A DNA stretch of 7,917 nucleotides from an uncultured Eubacteriales bacterium. Lineage in GTDB: Bacteria; Bacillota; Clostridia; UBA1381. The stretch is from contig USPO01000061.1 of the NCBI GenBank assembly GCA_900556575.1, forward strand, positions 1-7,917, written 5' to 3'. The notes beneath the pieces were generated by a model that was given only the letters and a program-made list of their open reading frames with translations, ran no database searches and was not told the origin of the DNA. This document shows positions 6,109-7,917 of this stretch, piece after piece; the first letter of the stretch is position 1; each line of letters opens with the position of its first letter. The position numbers and the translations under genes are program-made.

Positions 6109-6555
6109 ATGAAGGTGTCTACAAAAGGACGTTATGCAATACGTCTTATGCTTGATATAGCACAGCATTCCGGTGAAGGAAATGTATCAATAAAAGAAGT
6201 ATCGGAACGTCAGGGAATATCGGTAAAGTATCTTGAACAAATAGTTAATATGTTAAGCAAGGCAGGTTATTTAAGAAGCCGCAGAGGCTCTCAGGGCGGT
6301 TACAGAATGGCAAAGGATCCGGCTGAATATACAATAGGTGATATTTTAAGAGTTACAGAGGGTGAGATGGCACCGGTATCATGTCTTGAAGAAGAAGAAA
6401 ATACTTGTCCGAGAGTAGGTATTTGTCCTACAATAGGATTTTGGAAAGGACTCTATGAAACAATTAATAATTATCTCGATTCGATTACAATAGCAGATTT
6501 GCTCAAGGAAGCGGAGCAGAAGGAAACAGAGGCCGACTATTGTTACTATATTTGA
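6109..6555 (+). CDS. Rrf2/IscR-family transcriptional regulator with Fe-S-type cysteines
   Basis: 148 residues, the usual Rrf2 length. The N-terminal winged helix begins MKVSTKGRYAIRLMLDIA and includes the recognition region 'ISVKYLEQIVNMLSKAGYLRSRRG' and wing 'SQGGYRMAK', all typical of IscR/CymR relatives. Three cysteines, C92, C100 and C106 (C-x7-C-x5-C, in 'SCLEEEENTCPRVGICP'), sit where IscR and similar proteins bind an iron-sulfur cluster, so it probably senses Fe-S status, redox or nitric oxide. A 'DYCYYI' tail adds a fourth cysteine, C145. The spacing differs slightly from IscR (C-x5-C-x5-C). The start is set by AGGAGG at 6096-6101, 7 nt before the ATG. No isc, suf or cysteine-biosynthesis genes are in the window, so the regulon is unknown; the YkvI-type gene downstream is a candidate target. 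Confidence 0.92.
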   Translation: MKVSTKGRYAIRLMLDIAQHSGEGNVSIKEVSERQGISVKYLEQIVNMLSKAGYLRSRRGSQGGYRMAKDPAEYTIGDILRVTEGEMAPVSCLEEEENTCPRVGICPTIGFWKGLYETINNYLDSITIADLLKEAEQKETEADYCYYI

Positions 6556-6584
6556 TATTTACAATTAATTTAAGAATACTTTTG

Positions 6585-6649
6585 GAAAAAGCCGCATAGA
6601 AATGTTCAGAGGTGATGATTATGCCCGGAATATTTCTTGCGGCTTTTTC
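6585..6649 (+). promoter_or_regulatory. 22-bp hairpin presenting the YkvI-type ribosome-binding site and start codon in its loop
   Basis: Three stem segments stack with one unpaired T at 6597. GAAAAAGCCGCA (6585-6596) pairs with 6638-6649, AGAAAT (6598-6603) with 6632-6637, and GTTC (6604-6607, one G-T pair) with 6628-6631. The 20-nt loop (6608-6627) holds AGAGGTGAT and the ATG at 6621. The outer right arm ends in TTTTTC, so the structure also looks like a rho-independent terminator placed inside the first ten codons of the gene. Confidence 0.7.
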
Positions 6650-7640
6650 TTATGTTGCGGCTCTTATGGGGGCAGGCTTTGCATCGGGACAGGAAACTTT
6701 AACGTTTTTTGCCGTATTTTCCGAATACGGAATAATAGGAATTGCGGCAGCATCGTTAATAATAGGTATATTCGGGGGAATGGTTTCGGAATATGCATTT
6801 GCCTACGGGAAGGATTATAACGAAATTACGGGTACCCTGTTTTCATGCCGGACGGGAAGGGTTATTGATATGCTGACGTTCTTTTTTTCGATATGTACGG
6901 CGGCGGTCATGTGTGCCTGCTTTGGTGAGCTTATGAATATGCTGTTTGGAATTAATAAGCTTTTGGGAGCGGTATTATTGGCAGGTGTTACAACGCTTGT
7001 GCTTTTTACGGGCAGCGAAGGAACTGCAGCAGTTAATGCAGCTATTGGTGTAATAATGTTTATTGCTGCGGCAACAGTGTGTCTTTATTTACTTGGTTAT
7101 CGTGAACACCAGACCTTTGCACCCATAGGTGCAGCCGTATCGGGGATAAACTATGCCGGATATAACCTTATTACATCAGGAACAATTCTTGCTTCAGGAA
7201 GAATTTTTCTGAAAAAGAGGGGAGACGGATTTGCGGCAGGGGCTGTATCGGGAATTATGATTTTTATTTTACTGACTTTGATGTGGGGAATAATAGGCAT
7301 ATATTACGGTAAAATAAATCTCGGTGAACTGCCTATGATGACCCTGGCTTTACGTGAAAGCAGAGAGCTTGCTTTATTTTATGGATTGATTATTGCTGCG
7401 GCTGTGTTTACAACAGCAATTTCAAACGGTTTATGTGCATTGCAGTATTTGGAAGGATATTTGCAGAATAAGGCGGGAGCAATTATAGTAATGTTATTGA
7501 GTCTTATATTAAGCTGTGTAGGTTTTTCGGGACTCATAGATACTGTATACCGCTATTGCGGAGCAGCAGGAATTATACTTGCATTTGCTATTATATTTAG
7601 AATAAAAAAATGCAAAAAAATTGATAAACAAAGATTTTAA
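6621..7640 (+). CDS. YkvI-type (COG3949) membrane protein, probable secondary transporter
   Basis: About 339 residues with roughly ten hydrophobic segments, an integral cytoplasmic-membrane protein. The first helix carries 'AALMGAGFASGQETLTFF' (from residue 13), the hallmark of the YkvI/COG3949 family, which is distantly related to the LeuT-fold/APC amino-acid transporters. The substrate is unknown. Further family-like features are 'NAAIGVIMFIAAATVCLYLL', 'INYAGYNLITSG' in a middle helix and a Lys-rich cytoplasmic tail (KKCKKIDKQRF). An in-frame GTG (6612) and ATG (6615) lie upstream. I choose the ATG at 6621 because AGAGGTGAT (6608-6616) is an excellent Shine-Dalgarno site only for that codon. 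It follows the Rrf2 gene by 65 bp and may be read from its promoter. A hairpin surrounds its start. Confidence 0.88.
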   Translation: MPGIFLAAFSYVAALMGAGFASGQETLTFFAVFSEYGIIGIAAASLIIGIFGGMVSEYAFAYGKDYNEITGTLFSCRTGRVIDMLTFFFSICTAAVMCACFGELMNMLFGINKLLGAVLLAGVTTLVLFTGSEGTAAVNAAIGVIMFIAAATVCLYLLGYREHQTFAPIGAAVSGINYAGYNLITSGTILASGRIFLKKRGDGFAAGAVSGIMIFILLTLMWGIIGIYYGKINLGELPMMTLALRESRELALFYGLIIAAAVFTTAISNGLCALQYLEGYLQNKAGAIIVMLLSLILSCVGFSGLIDTVYRYCGAAGIILAFAIIFRIKKCKKIDKQRF

Positions 7641-7704
7641 AAGAAAAAAAGAGAAAAATAGAGTAAATAGTCAAAAAACACATAAAAATAAATGATAAAT
7701 AGAA

Positions 7705-7733
7705 TTGAAAAAAAAGAGTGAGCGTGATATAAT
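7705..7733 (+). promoter_or_regulatory. tRNA operon promoter
   Basis: TTGAAA (7705-7710), a 17-nt spacer and TATAAT (7728-7733), with an extended -10 TGA directly before it. It lies about 45 nt upstream of tRNA-Pro, so the transcript has a short 5' leader to be removed by RNase P. The rest of 7641-7777 is A-rich with no gene, and no clear terminator hairpin follows the YkvI-type gene. Confidence 0.82.
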
Positions 7734-7777
7734 ATACAAGTCGTCAGGTGAGGACGTAAAAAATATGCAAGTTGCAA

Positions 7778-7851
7778 CGGGGTGTAGCGCAGCTTGGTAG
7801 CGCATCTGGTTTGGGACCAGAGGGCCGCAGGTTCGAATCCTGTCACCCCGA
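7778..7851 (+). tRNA. tRNA-Pro (anticodon TGG)
   Basis: The acceptor stem CGGGGTG (7778-7784) pairs with CACCCCG (7844-7850), and the discriminator is A7851. The anticodon stem TCTGG/CCAGA (7805-7809, 7817-7821) encloses the loop TTTGGGA, with anticodon TGG at 7812-7814. The T arm contains GGTTCGAATCC. No CCA follows (CTTAT), so the end must be added after transcription. Confidence 0.97.
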
Positions 7852-7876
7852 CTTATGTTTTACATATTTTAATTAT

Positions 7877-7917
7877 GGAAGTTTAGCTCAGCTGGGAGAG
7901 CATCTGCCTTACAAGCA
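7877..7917 (+). tRNA. tRNA-Val (anticodon TAC), 3' end beyond the window
   Basis: The sequence starts with the acceptor strand GGAAGTT, then TAGCTCAGCTGGGAGAGC, a standard D arm. It continues with the stem TCTGC and loop CTTACAA, with anticodon TAC at 7910-7912. The window ends in the 3' strand of the anticodon stem. It lies 25 bp after tRNA-Pro, evidently in the same tRNA operon. Confidence 0.93.

Noticed and set aside
6552..6580. Weak promoter TTGATA-N17-AATACT before the YkvI-type gene
   Set aside because: The -10 matches the consensus poorly and the region is AT-rich. It is possible but not supportable.
6602..6820. 72-codon plus-strand frame starting at 6602
   Set aside because: It overlaps the YkvI-type gene in another frame, has Cys/Gly/Arg-rich low-quality composition and no suitable Shine-Dalgarno site.
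7742..7756. Small hairpin CGTC-N7-GACG in the tRNA leader
   Set aside because: The stem is only 4 bp with no T-run, too weak to call a terminator or regulatory RNA.
7637..7846. 69-codon minus-strand open frame beginning MTGFEPAALWSQ
   Set aside because: Its start is the antisense of tRNA-Pro, a well-known source of false protein calls, and the rest is A/T-rich spacer read as Phe/Leu/Tyr.

Overview
The window looks like two unrelated pieces of DNA joined near position 1216-1230. Positions 1 to about 1220 are Bacteroidota-like. They have higher GC (about 47% in one hand-counted line), both genes on the minus strand, no clear Shine-Dalgarno sites, and a lipoprotein with a DUF4369-type N-terminus, a family typical of Bacteroidota. 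From about 1220 to the end the DNA is AT-rich (about 32-37% GC in hand-counted lines), with strong Shine-Dalgarno sites and near-consensus sigma-A promoters. Its genes are of the kind found in gut or rumen Clostridia (Bacillota). The join cuts the 5' ends of two divergent genes at one point, which suggests a chimeric assembly or clone rather than natural transfer.

Layout, left part: the 5' portion of a DUF4369 lipoprotein gene (minus, running off the left edge); a 111-bp palindromic element with 19-bp inverted ends that fills the intergenic space; and a 5'-truncated gene for an unrecognised, probably exported Bacteroidota protein (minus).

Layout, right part: a 5'-truncated Hsp70-like ATPase gene is followed 15 bp later by a 207-residue protein of unknown function. 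That protein's tail holds nine copies of a short [R/K]LVE[E/D] motif. The pair forms an operon tail that ends in a strong bidirectional terminator. Facing it is a large secreted GH53 endo-beta-1,4-galactanase with N-terminal carbohydrate-binding-type modules. A 246-bp divergent intergenic region carries a promoter for each side. To its right lie an Rrf2/IscR-type regulator with three cysteines positioned for an Fe-S cluster, then a YkvI-type (COG3949) ten-helix membrane protein. A 22-bp hairpin displays the ribosome-binding site and start codon of the YkvI-type gene in its loop. A tRNA operon follows, with its own promoter, tRNA-Pro(TGG) and the start of tRNA-Val(TAC).

The strongest candidate for something undescribed is the Hsp70-like and LVEE-repeat protein pair. 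An actin-fold ATPase with a reduced C-terminal domain sits beside a small protein carrying an array of identical short linear motifs, which looks like a multivalent ligand or scaffold. The hairpin around the YkvI-type start is the second.
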